Positions 34,125-45,500 of a stretch of 64,000 bases of DNA are shown here, piece by piece. The DNA is from Austropuccinia psidii (Eukaryota > Basidiomycota > Pucciniomycetes > Pucciniales > Sphaerophragmiaceae). Every line of letters starts with the position of its first letter. Positions within the stretch are counted from its first letter, which is position 1. The DNA lies in assembly GCA_023105745.1 (NCBI GenBank), contig JALGQZ010000001.1, positions 46,090,082 to 46,154,081 on the forward strand. Direction: 5' to 3'. The position numbers and the translations under genes were made by a program. The notes beneath the pieces were generated by a model that searched no databases, was not told the DNA's origin, and saw nothing but the letters and a program-made list of their open reading frames with translations.

Positions 34125-35622
34125 TGTCAGCCTGTGACTCAAAACAGAGCACCAGCATAACATCCAACATACCATAAGTAATGGTATGAGGAGTATTGGA
34201 CAAATATAGCCAATACAAGTAAGTTATGAAGAGGAAACCTCCTCAAATATAATAAGAAAGGACAAAGATATGCCCTATCAATGATAAGACCAAATAAGCA
34301 AAACCCTTATTTTCACCTCTCATCTAACTTATGCATATTTAAGTTATTATATACCAGAATGGTATTTTTATTAAAGCTCACATAGAGAGCTACACAATGA
34401 TATCATCCATGTTGTTGTAACACCACTACAACTGGAGATACCATATGACCTTTATTTCAAAACCAAGACCCCCCTGAAAGTCAAAGAGGGCTTGTACAAA
34501 ACTGTACAAAAGTATAACCAAATTAAAGATATAAACAAGAGCTTTAATTTGAGATACATTAGACCTCTTTATCTCTTAAATTGACTGAGGGATCTTGGTT
34601 CAAAGGTTTAACAACCAGAAATACAGATATTCTGAAAACAAGAAAGTAAACAAACCCCTGTATCTTTGGTATACACTCATACAACTGTACAGTGTAATAT
34701 GCCAAACTGTAGAGCTAATCAAGCCCTACAAAACTGTATCATCAGAATACAGATATCTTCCAAATTGAAGAAGATATCTGGCATGGAAGTTTTTGAAGCC
34801 TCATACTGATGTACAAAAATACATCCAAAAACTTGAAACCCTTATAACTTTTGCTATTTGAAAGAAGGGTAAACATGAAGCATACCAAATTGAAGAGCTC
34901 ATTAAGCCCTTCAATTCTGTGCTCTTGCATTCTTGATATCTCAAAAAATGACCAAGATATCTTGGTTGGAAGTATTTTGACCAATACTGGTCTGTACCAA
35001 ACCTGTACCAACCAGTACTGGCTTGATACTTCAAATAATGGTTGTTTAAAGCTTAAACCCGCCCAAAATGACTAATATTAGTCATCCAGACACTCTGGAC
35101 ACGTCACAATGGTGCTGACGTGGCCTGTGAAGAGTTTTTTCACCCTGTATTGATCCAGAATGATCATTTGTGGTCCAAAAACCACAATTCTGACTATGCT
35201 GATGTCAGAATTGATGGTACAGAACCACAACCCAGCCTCCAGAGTGAAAATTTTCACTCTGTAGAAGTGTGAAGAGACTACCAGTCTCTCACAGTCCTCA
35301 GAGGAGATAAAAGCAGGTCTTTCCTCACTGGAAAAGACTCATCTTATCATGAATTAACATCCTTACGTAGTAAAACTGTCTTATACCAGTAGTACTCTTA
35401 GGATTATATTGATATAATTAAAATAATTAATTATTGTAGTGTTTCTTTACAGTCAAAGATATTAGAGCATTGCAACCCAGGTCCTCAATAGACTCATCAC
35501 CACTGTTACCACATAGCAGTAGGACCTGAAGATTTCATTTATTATTTATTTTTTGTGTGTCACAGTCATAGTGCTAGCTTGTATTTACTATTTTTAAGCT
35601 ACTACATAGACTCACCCTGACA
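34125..35622 (+). repeat. 3' LTR of element C
   Basis: 1498 bp, offset 5869 from the 5' LTR with no length difference. About five substitutions were found by eye, including loss of the CpG in the third CRE-like site. Confidence 0.9.
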
Positions 35623-36271
35623 ATTTACTAGAATTTTAACTTGTTATAAAGGTTCCCGAATGGTTTTAATATACAAATTGGGCCAGGATAAGCCATTCAT
35701 TCAATATTCAGAGCTTTTCATTTCTCAGAGGTATCAGAAGATGGGTACCCTGGCTCTCTTTGATGTCTTTTGTCCTGCTTAGCCATTTTCATGTAAAAAA
35801 AAGTAATTCAGGCTTCAATACTGATATCCACTATGAGTGCACCAAAAATGTATTTAGGAATAATGTGATATTGAATTTTTTAAACATGCATAACACTATC
35901 ATTGGTGTATATGTAAAATTTTACTTGTCATATTCCCATTATTTTGGCATAAAAATGCAAAAAACAGAATGTTTCACAGTTATTTTTTGTGGTATTCATG
36001 TTTAGGTGGTGAAGTTTTTTCCATATTACCACCCCATAGAGTTTATATAAGAAGCCTCCCCCTATTGAGGTATCCTAGGTGAACCTTTATTTCATAATCC
36101 AAATCTGGCCTTGTTTCCATGTATTTACTTACTCACAAAAATGTTATTCATATTTTTCTATATCAAAATAATGAATTTTAGACATATATATGACTTATGG
36201 GCTATGTATGTTCCAGAAGGAATTTAAATATCAATTCTGGCCTATTTGGGTATGTAAAATATACATCAAGG

Positions 36272-39200
36272 CTCACCCAATAGGTTAAAAAAGGTGGGAT
36301 AGAAATGGGATTTGGTTATTTATTTACTCATTAAATAAAACTAAATAGAAAAACAAATCAAACTTCATCATGATTTTGTTTGAAGAAAGGTAATAAATAT
36401 AATGAAATAATTGAATTTTAACGTATAATATAGCGTCAGTTGATCTCAGAGGTTCCAAAACCAATAATAATTCTTTTTGATTCAACAGAGTTTAAATCAC
36501 ACCATGTGACTCTGGGTCTATAAATAATATCTTGAAATTGTAATTTATCTTGTTGTTTTTTAAATTGAATGATTTATATCTATTCAGGTATTAAATACTG
36601 AATGAGCTAAGATATCAATGGTTTGAAGATATATTATGGCCTTCAATTATTAAATAGAGAAAATTCATGAAAAGGAGAAAATAGTGGTGGGGTATACCAC
36701 ATTTGGGAGATGAATAAAACCAAATAAATAGGACGTATAGCTTATTTTTACCTCGAAATTATAATTAAAATGGGGGTTCAATTTCACTTTGGTATATACT
36801 CTATTTGGACAAAAACTAAAACCTATCAATGGGAAAATCCAAGCTTCTTTATTTTTATCAAGGCACTTAGAACTGTCAAAATTTCAATAAAATTAAGAAA
36901 TAATAAATCTTGAACTTAAATACATTGAATACTTATCAGAATTTGATTTTTAAGGAATATTTTTATTTTCATATAGAAGTAAAGAAGTAATTTTGTAAAT
37001 AGATATCAAATCCATTCATTAATAGATTGAATTTAGGCTTTTCAGTATTTAAAGTATGTAACCATCTGATATAACACCAAAAATAGGGTGTATGATATTC
37101 ATAGGAATATCTAGTATTGAACCTTGAAAATAACTTCTCTAATAATCAATAAAGCGAATTAATAATATCTTAATAATAAATCCAAAATTGAATTTTAGAG
37201 ATGTTTCATGGAGTATCTTACCCTTAGCTTTTCATAGGATAACCTTTGAGTAAATATTTTTCCCATAGTAATAAAATTTAAATAATATACACAAATGAGG
37301 TTTAAGGCTACTTAGAGGGAAGGGAAAAAAATTAATCTAAATCTTAATTGAAAATCAAATTATTCTTCCTTGAAATTGAACTTTAATTTATTTTTGCATT
37401 TTTGACGTTTAAAAGCCCTCTTTAGCTTTCTTGGTGATAAATTATGTGTCTATCTGGTCTAGAGGAGCCTTTTGACTATTCATTCACCCCTCAAGTATTC
37501 TATCTTTAATCGCTTAATAATATAAGGTTTATTACTCAAATATTACACTATTATAGCATAATTTGTTTTTTTATTATTGCTAATAGTCTTCTGAATGAAA
37601 GCTTTCTTTCTTCAATATTTCACTATATAGAAGTATTAGCCAACAAATATTTATTTCATGCTTTTTTATCTATAATATTCTCAAAATTCAATAAATTTAT
37701 ATCATCTTTGGTGGATCTTTTCATTCTGATTATCTTTTAATAATTAATTTTTGTTTACCTTAAGCAAATTAATAAAAGATATATAATCCTTTCATGAATA
37801 TGCTATTTTTTGGTTTTTTATTAGTCTTAATTAAACTATTTCACAAATTTATTATTAACAGTTTTTGTATAATGATTTGATAATGGAATATATAGTAGTT
37901 AGTTTTTATTGAATTCCTATAAAATTAGAATAAATCTAGTTTATGTTTTTTACTTTTATTATTATCATAGCTCTCAGTAATCTATGATATTAATAAAGTA
38001 TTTAGAGTTTGAGCCTTCAATAATTAATAACATCAATCTCCTTCATATAGCCTTCTGCTAGTATCATACAAATTGAAATTGATATAAAAGATATTTTTGT
38101 TCTTTTGCTATAATAATTAATTCTATAATATTTAAATTTGATAAATTTCATATTATTTGTAATGAATAGAAATATCACTTTTAGTTCGATAGAAAATACT
38201 TACAATATGGGATGAATTTTTCTTATGTTCATGGACTCATCCATATTAATTGGGTGCTCTTACTACTAAGCTGGTTATATAATATAATTACTTTTCCATT
38301 ACAGAATAAATAAAATAGCTTATTCAGTTTACAATTGGTTTAAGTCAAAGATGCCTCATTACTCCATTAAAAAAGAGTTGGTTGAAATAAATCTAACAAC
38401 TTCAATATTCAAAAAGACTGAAGATAAGGAAGGATCTTCTTAAGCTGAGTTTAATTATTATTTGAAATGTCAAAGATCATTGGGGGAAATAGAATAAAGT
38501 CCAAGACTTAAACACGGGATAATTAGCCATTTTATTCATTTCCAAGCTTGATGATATCAAAGCATTTCGAAATTTGAAATATTATATGTGCATTTTCACT
38601 ATTTTGTACGTATGAAAAATATTTCAAAGAAGATTGAAATGAAATTAAAAATTTGAGCTTACCATAATTCATATTCATACTCAAAAATTGTCATATTTAC
38701 AAATACAAGAATCAATATATCCTCTTCAAGTGGATCCATTAATTAAACACCAAAAGTGATTCTTAGATAAGAATCGGGCTAAAGTAGTTCCATGAAGTGT
38801 ATAAGATCTAATTGACTATATTAGGTGTTAATTTCAAATTCACTTCAACATCTCATCATGAATGATATATCAAAATGTAATTAAGGGAATTTTCTTAGGC
38901 ATACTCATTTTATTTGAATGGAAATGGGAGGAAAGCCATATTATTTACTGAGTTATATTAGTAAAATAAATGTTTTTATCATTTGGACATCATTTCTCAT
39001 CACATAAAGCTTCAATATACTCTTAATTTGCATCATGCTTAGACTAGCTATTTTGATTTCTAAATGGCTAGAGGGGACAAAAAAGCAACAAGATCCATTA
39101 TACCATAAATTCTGGGAGCTTAAAAGAATGGCAATCTCTAAAGAAATACTTAAGGGTTTATCATAGCTCAATAATTGAGCTAAATCTTAATTGTTTCCAA

Positions 39201-39666
39201 AGTCAAGATCCATGAATTAATGAGAAAATATTGAGTTATCTTGGACCCTTCAAAACACGTGAGGTATTGATATTTATTACGAAAATACCAAATTATTCTT
39301 ATTGAAACCCTTTTGGTATTTTGGTCCAGGGAAATAGCTCTTTAAAAAAATTTCTATTTATAATAAGCCTTCATTACATTAAAATGATGAGAAAATCAAA
39401 AATTGATTTAAAATTTAATTATTCATTATTGAACCCAAAGCTTCCAGGAAAATGTAATAAAAAGGAAATTTCTTAATAAAATCCCACATATTGTTTAGTT
39501 CAAAATCTAAATTGAAAGCTTTATTTACTGAACCTTTTTGAATATTTTATTGCAAAGACACAATCTTCAAAAATCCACACAAAAAGAAAAATGTTTTAAT
39601 TTCCATCAACATTTATTATATTAATATAAGGGACTATACAAACATGATAAAATGATACTCTTGTAG
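36272..39666. other. AT-rich sequence without recognised features
   Basis: About 3.4 kb of very AT-rich DNA. No RT, integrase or LTR end was identified, and the longest frames (about 70 codons, e.g. 38953-39171 minus) look random. Probably old retroelement sequence. It is the target into which element A inserted. Confidence 0.35.
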
Positions 39667-40047
39667 GATACTGTCACAGCCAAGGAGGCAGGGGCATTTC
39701 CAATCATCATCAGCAAATCATTATATCATGGATACCCTTCAAAACCCAATCAGCAAGGGGGTTTCATTCAAGACCCTCCAAATACAGTTTTCATACAGGC
39801 AAGATCCAAATACAGTTTCAAACCTCAATACAGTTTCATACAGGCAAGACTCAAATACAGGATTCACCAAATACAGGCCTGTAATCAATACAGGCGCAAA
39901 TACCTGTATTGACTGTATAACCTGTATTGGATTCACCAATACAGGATTCAATCCCACATCCAACTTCTTCCAGCATACAGACAAGTATCTCAACACTCAA
40001 ACTCCAAGGCTGGCATTTCTCACATATACCAGCCCCTCTTCACCCAC

Positions 40048-40066
40048 CTGGGGGTTTTTCCCCCAG
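40048..40066 (+). repeat. Perfect hairpin CTGGGGG-T5-CCCCCAG in LTR A
   Basis: Seven-base-pair GC-rich stem with a five-T loop, repeated at 48820-48838. It sits directly upstream of and overlapping the predicted transcript start. The equivalent place in LTR B (about 53795-53809) has lost it (CTTTCTCCCCAG). Confidence 0.7.
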
Positions 40067-40078
40067 TTAATTAAAATA
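40065..40078 (+). promoter_or_regulatory. Putative self-primer segment in LTR A
   Basis: AGTTAATTAAAATA is the exact reverse complement of 40439-40452, the sequence beginning one base after the LTR end. In Tf1 and sushi-type elements the 5' end of the mRNA folds back onto such a site to prime reverse transcription. This predicts the transcript start at or next to 40065. Copy in the 3' LTR at 48837-48850. Confidence 0.65.
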
Positions 40079-40437
40079 GTTGATTTATTATTTAATATTA
40101 TTTTATTCTCACTTTTGGAATATTATTTTATTACTTATTAAGTTAGTCTTAGCCTTCCCTCACCTGTTCAGTAGAGTCCTGGTGGCCATATCCTTATTAA
40201 TTCCTTTTCTCTTTTCTGAACAGGTTGAAACAGTGACTCAGGATTATTTGTGGTTGGCTCTTTATTATTGCTTTTGTTTTGTCTCTCTTATTTTTTATGC
40301 TTATTATTTTATGACTAGGAATTTATCCTCTTACTCCATTACTCTTATCATTTGAGTACTTTTCTTCTGAGCCCTCCATAAGTAAGTCTGTTCACTGAGT
40401 GCCAGGCCCTCTTCATTTTAGAAGAGCCCCTGTGACA

Positions 40438-40452
40438 TTATTTTAATTAACT
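40438..40452 (+). promoter_or_regulatory. Putative self-priming primer-binding site of element A
   Basis: Lies at position +1 to +15 after the 5' LTR. TATTTTAATTAACT pairs over 14 bp with 40065-40078, plus a possible G-U at the outer base (40438 with 40079). No tRNA-type TGG start is present here, which agrees with a non-tRNA primer. Confidence 0.65.
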
Positions 40453-41222
40453 CATAATTGCTTCTTTTTCATTCATTCATTTTATTCATTTATCTCATTC
40501 TTCAATTATGATTTTTTCATGATTTTATGATTTTTTATGATTTTTATGATTTTTTCTCTCTTATCAATTTTCATCTCATTCATTTTATTCAAATGAAAAT
40601 TGATTCTCTTTCTCATTTCAAAAATTCTGCTGACCATTTCACTTTACTCTATTATCTTCATTTCTCTTTTGTTTGAATTCAGGTTTATTCAGGTTTTATT
40701 GCTTGGAATTAGTTGGGTTAATTGATTCATCATTCAGGGTTATTTGATTTGGGGTATTCAGTGGTTTTGATTGAAATTTCTCAAGATTATTGATTGATTG
40801 ATTGGTTGTTCAAGACATTGATTTCACCTCAAGATGTTGAATTGACTTTGATTGATTTGATTTGATTTGATTGACTTCATTTGATTCTTCAAGATACCTG
40901 ATTTATCCTCAAGATTTGATTTAATTGATTGATTTGAATTTGATTCCTCAAGAAAATTGAATTGATTTTTGAAGATATTGATTGGATTCCTCAAGACTTA
41001 ATTGATTTGATTTTGATTGACTTGATTTGACTTATTGATTGAAATTGATTATTCATAAGAATTTGACTTTGTCATCTTCACTCTTCAAGATTTATTCATA
41101 TTGATTCACTTCAAGACTGTTTATTGATTCTTCAAGATCATCAAGATTCTCATTTAATTTGATTTGGTCAAGCCTTAATTTATTCAAAGTATCATCAAGT
41201 TTTTATTCATTCTTCTTTCATA
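40453..41222 (+). other. Leader of element A, repeated TTGATT and TCAAGA motifs
   Basis: 770-nt untranslated leader. From 40720 to 41215 it is built from TTGATT-type and TCAAGA-type short motifs (about eleven TCAAGA). TCAA and TTGA are mutually complementary, so many local stems are possible. Leader B (54460-54930) shows the same style. Confidence 0.6.
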
Positions 41223-42581
41223 ATGCCAGTTCAGCATAGCCCACCAGCCAAGAATACAAGATCCCAGAGACATCAAGCTGTTCTCACTCCTACACCAAGG
41301 GCTCCTCTTGACCGCACACCATCAGTTCATCAACTGAGTGCAAATTTGGACAGAGGACCACCAATGGAAGGAGCAGCACCCTCCAGAAGAGGAGGTGTGA
41401 AGTCTAGAAGATCAAGATCATTCTCTGGACTATTGGGTGGTTATCCTGGTGTTTCTCAAGGGCCTAGAAGTAGATTGGGGGAAGCTGAAGATGAGGAGGG
41501 GGAGGAGTCTGTGGAAGAGGAAGAATCTGAGGAGACTGAAGTGGCAGCTGCCTTGGCAGGTGCTACTGAAGCTCCTGAGGCTCCAAATCTAGCCCTTTCT
41601 AATCAACCTTCTGTCTCTCAAGCTGAACCAAATTTCCTCAAGATGATGGAGCAAATGACTCAGTTTATGGGACAACTCACTCAAGCAGTTGCCCCAAGGG
41701 ACACTTCAAAAGTCCCTGCATTCAAGACTCCATCAATGAAGGCACCTGATTCTTTTGATGGTACTAAAGCTCATAAATTGAGAGGATTCATTCAATCCTG
41801 TCAATTAATCTTTCATAATGACCCAGCAAACTTCTTCTCTGACAGGAAGAAGGTGCTTTATTCAACTTCTTTTCTTACTGGTAGAGCTGGCAAATGGATT
41901 GAACCTTACCTCTCAAATATCTCCAATGAAGACCCTTCTTACCTCCTCAATAACTGGCAGTTGTTTGAAACCCAGTTATTCACTCTGTTTGGTGATCCCA
42001 ATGAAGTCAGAAAAGCTGAACAAGAGTTGGACAATTTGAGGATGAGGGAAAGTGGTCAAGTTTCCTTGTACATAGCTGATTTCAGAAGTTTAATGTCAAG
42101 AATTGGAGACTGGGGGGAAAGGGCCTATATTCATGTGTATAGAAGAGGCTTGGCATCAAGATTGTTGGACCAATTGGCTTCTCACCCTGGAACTTTTGAT
42201 AGTCTTCAAGAACTCATGGATATCACCTTGGAATTAGATACCAGGTACCATGAGAGGCAGAAGGAAAAGGGCAGTCATCAAGAGAAGAAGCCTCCAATCA
42301 GTGGATCCAACTCCTCCAAGCCTCCTCAAAGTTCATCATCAAAGAAGCCTTATCACAAGAAGAATAAGAAGGGGAAGAATTTTCAAGTGTCCAAAGACAA
42401 GCCTCATGCTGCTCTCCTCAATAAGGACAATAAATTAATCGGTTCTGAAAAGGAGAGGAGGATTAAAGAAGGCTTGTGCAATTATTGTGGTGGTAAACAC
42501 CCATTTGAAAAATGCTTCAAGAGGCCTGAGAATAGGCAAGGGTCATCAAAAGGCTTCCCTAGCAAGCAGGGAAAAGCCTGA
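41223..42581 (+). CDS. gag: Gag of element A
   Basis: 452 residues from ATG 41223 to TGA 42579-42581. The N-terminal 160 residues are basic then acidic and disordered, including a Glu-rich run at about 90-110. From about 175 to 330 is the Ty3-type Gag capsid domain (APDSFDGTKAHKLRGFIQSC, later ELDNLRMRESGQVSLYIADF). A lysine-rich linker follows. At 419-431 is a zinc knuckle CNYCGGKHPFEKC with spacing CX2CX3HX4C, one residue shorter than the usual CX2CX4HX4C; B has the same spacing, so it is a family trait. The last codons contain the GGGAAAA slippery site, and pol is in the -1 frame. Confidence 0.95.
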   Translation: MPVQHSPPAKNTRSQRHQAVLTPTPRAPLDRTPSVHQLSANLDRGPPMEGAAPSRRGGVKSRRSRSFSGLLGGYPGVSQGPRSRLGEAEDEEGEESVEEEESEETEVAAALAGATEAPEAPNLALSNQPSVSQAEPNFLKMMEQMTQFMGQLTQAVAPRDTSKVPAFKTPSMKAPDSFDGTKAHKLRGFIQSCQLIFHNDPANFFSDRKKVLYSTSFLTGRAGKWIEPYLSNISNEDPSYLLNNWQLFETQLFTLFGDPNEVRKAEQELDNLRMRESGQVSLYIADFRSLMSRIGDWGERAYIHVYRRGLASRLLDQLASHPGTFDSLQELMDITLELDTRYHERQKEKGSHQEKKPPISGSNSSKPPQSSSSKKPYHKKNKKGKNFQVSKDKPHAALLNKDNKLIGSEKERRIKEGLCNYCGGKHPFEKCFKRPENRQGSSKGFPSKQGKA

Positions 42582-45500
42582 GTGGGAATCATGATGTGTT
42601 CAATGGTTCTCACTTATTTCCTTCAAGAGCACAATTGTGCACTCTGAATACTAGTGTCAAGAAATCTTTAAAATTTCTTATTTTTTCTTCAATCTCTGAT
42701 ATTTTTTATAGTATTCTCATTGATTCTGGTGCTACAAACTCTTTTATTGCAAAGAATTTTGTTCTCAAGTACTCATTGACCATGTCAGAGCTCCCTGAAA
42801 AGATTCCTCTTTTCATTCTGGATTCTAATGAATCCACTTCCCTGTTCATCACCCATTATACCAAGTGGGTTGTTGATTTACCTTCCTTCCCAAGCTTTGA
42901 ATGGGATTTCTTTATCATAGATTCACCCAAGGGAGAAGACCTAATATTGGGCTATGATTTTCTTTACCATTTTAATCCCATTATTGATTGGAAAAATGGA
43001 TTGATCACCTATGATTCTAGTCATAAGGATTCTAGTGGTATTATTTCTTCTACTAGTAATGACTTATCCACTGCTGTCAACAGTGTTGCTCTGGTTGGTG
43101 AACTTAAGACACCTTCCCTTCCTCCTTCTGTCCATATCCCTTCCATTTTTCCCTCTCAGTCATTACTTCCATTAAGAGATGAAGTCTTCAAAGAGATAAA
43201 AGATGTTGGAGAAGATGTTGCTATATCTTCACTTCATCTCTTTCAAGGGGATATGGACCTTCCTCCTTTATCTTTTCATGCCTCCCTGGAGGAGCAGTGG
43301 GATGAGGAGGAAGAGCCAGAAGAGATTGAAACTGTGCTGAAGGTAGTCCCTCCTGTTTATCACAAATATTTGGATGTATTCCCCAAAGTGAAAGCAGAGA
43401 AACTTCCTCCACACCGTGCCTGTGATCATCATATCGAACTGGAGGGTCTTCTACCTCCAGTTGGTGTTATCTACTCTTTATCAAAGAATGAGTCAGAAAC
43501 ACTGCGGGCCTACATTTCAGAGAATGTAGAGAAAGGTTTCATCAGACCAAGCTCCTCCTCAACAGGAGCACCTGTCCTTTTTGTTAAGAAAAAGGATGGT
43601 GGTCTTCGTTTGTGTGTTGACTACCGCAAACTTAATGCTGTCACTAGGAAGAACAGGTATCCTGTTCCTCCAATGAATCAGCTTCTTACCGTCTTTAACG
43701 GTGCTACTATCTTCTCCAAGATAGATCTGCGTGGTGCTTATAATCTCCTGAGAATTAAAGAGGGGGATGAGCATTTAACTGCCTTTAGAACCAAATATGG
43801 CAGTTATGAGTATTTGGTTATGCCATTTGGCTTAACCAATGCTCCAGCTTCATTCCAAAATCTTGTGAATGATATATTTGCAGATTATTTGGATATTTTT
43901 GTTGTAGTGTACTTAGATGATATTATGGTCTTCTCTAGCTCTTTGGATGAACATGTTAAACATGTGGCCTCTGTTCTCCAAAGACTGAGAGACAATAATT
44001 TGTTTGCTAAAGCCTCCAAGTGTGTATTCCATGCCTCAAGTGTGGAATACTTGGGCTATGTTGTTTCAAGTGATGGCCTCAAGATGGATTCTTCAAAAGT
44101 CCAGCAAATACTCAATTGGCCTCAGCCCAAGAACATCAAGGCCCTCCAATCTTTTCTTGGCTTTGCCAACTTTTATCGTCGTTTCATTAAAAATTATTCC
44201 AAAAAAATCTCTGCTCTCACTTCCCTCCTTAAAAAAGATTCTCCCTTCATCTTCAATGAGGAAGCTCTTAGTCAGTTTCAAATACTCAAAGAAGCTTTCG
44301 CCACTGCTCCTATCCTCTCTCATTTTAATCCTTCTCTACCAACTATTGTAGAGACTGATGCTTCTGATTATGCCTTGGGTGCTGTACTGAGTCAGGTGAA
44401 TGACTCAGGAAAGCATCCCATTGCATTTGATAGTCGCAAGCTCTTACCAGCTGAACTCAACTATGAAATTCATGACAAGGAACTCCTTGGCATAGTTTGG
44501 GCTCTCAAGCGCTGGAGAGCCTTTCTCCTTTCTCTTTCTGATTCCTTTGAGGTCTTGACAGACCATTGTTCTCTCCAATATTTTATGTCCTCTAAAGTCC
44601 TTACTCGTCGTCAGGCCCGCTGGGCTGAATTTTTGTCTGAATTTCACTTTGTTATCACTTACCGCCCAGGCAGGCTGGCCACTTTACCAGATGCCTTGTC
44701 ACGTCGGGACGACGTGTACCCAGAGAGGGGGGTGGATTTCATCAGCAAGAATCCTCAAAACTTTCATCAAGTTCTCAAGCAGAATGAAATTCAAGAGTCA
44801 AGATTCTTTTCCATAAAAGTTGAAATGTTTTCAGATTTAGTTGATCAGATCCAAAGACAAGTATGGCAAGACAAAGACTATAAGGAGATCCTCAAGAAAT
44901 TAGCAAGAGGAGAATCAGTCCCAGACTATTCTCTTGAACCTCAAGCAAATTTGTTATTGTTCAAAGATAGAGTAGTTATTCCAAGCAATCATGAAGTTCA
45001 ATTGGATATTCTTCAAAGGCGTCATGATTCACCATTGGCTGGCCATCCTGGCCAGGAGAAGACCCTCAAGCTCATCAAGAGGGATTTTTATTGGGCTGGC
45101 ATGAATCAAATCATCAAGGACTATGTGTCCTCATGTCAGCAATGTTCAAGAAACAAGAACATCCACCATAAGAAGTTTGGATTACTCAAGCCTCTTCAAA
45201 TTCCATCTGGTCCTTGGAATTCTTTATCAATGGACTTTATCACTCAATTGCCCTTGTCAAGCAACTTTGATTCCATTTTAGTAGTTGTAGACAGATTTTC
45301 AAAAATGGCAATATTTATTCCAACTTATTCAACAATCACTGCTTTGGACTTAGCTCAAATATTCATTAATCATGTCTTTTCCAAACATGGTCTTCCAATC
45401 AGTATTGTTAGTGATAGAGGTTCTTTATTTGTTTCATCATTCTGGACCCAGTTATGTCAGCAGCTCAAGATATCAAGAGATCTTTCAACTGCATTTCACC

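Larger units (their letters stand above)
28256..35622 (+). mobile_element. Element C: complete LTR retrotransposon encoding only Gag-protease
   Basis: 7367 bp with two 1498-bp LTRs and a perfect 5-bp TSD ATTTA (28251-28255 and 35623-35627). The LTRs differ at about five positions by eye (for example 28290/34159, 28743/34612, 29332/35201), so insertion is recent. Inside are a 1.5-kb AT-rich leader with tandem repeats, one long ORF (31308-34100) and a polypurine tract. The ORF stops 24 bp before the 3' LTR, leaving no room for RT, RNase H or integrase. Established: such elements are non-autonomous (TR-GAG-like) and need Pol from a relative. C inserted into a family-E LTR. Confidence 0.9.
27259..36271 (-). 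mobile_element. Family-E LTR interrupted by element C
   Basis: Left part 27259-28255 and right part 35628-36271 align with consecutive parts of the E LTR at 5051-6971: the ACTAC.AGTTATT block near 27405, the AGGTATCAGAAGATGGGTACCCTGGC region near 35730, and the end CAAGGCTCAC near 36271. Together they give about 1.64 kb. Element C (28256-35622) sits between them with a 5-bp TSD. Confidence 0.75.
39672..40437 (+). repeat. 5' LTR of element A
   Basis: 766 bp with perfect terminal inverted repeats TGTCACAG/CTGTGACA. U3 (39780-39960) is crowded with TACAG/CTGTA motifs. TATA-like CATATA at 40023-40028 lies about 40 nt before a hairpin and the predicted transcript start at 40065 (inferred from primer complementarity). 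The open frame of 137 codons inside it is not maintained in the relative B and is not called as a gene. Confidence 0.95.

Noticed and set aside
39728..40355. Open frames of 137 and 91 codons inside LTR A (and identical ones at 48377-49127)
   Set aside because: Identical only because the LTRs are identical; LTR B does not keep them, and the predicted proteins have no domain.
42596..42598. GTG at 42596 as an independent pol start
   Set aside because: The frame is open upstream to 42563 and overlaps gag with a frameshift signal; GTG initiation in a eukaryote is unlikely.
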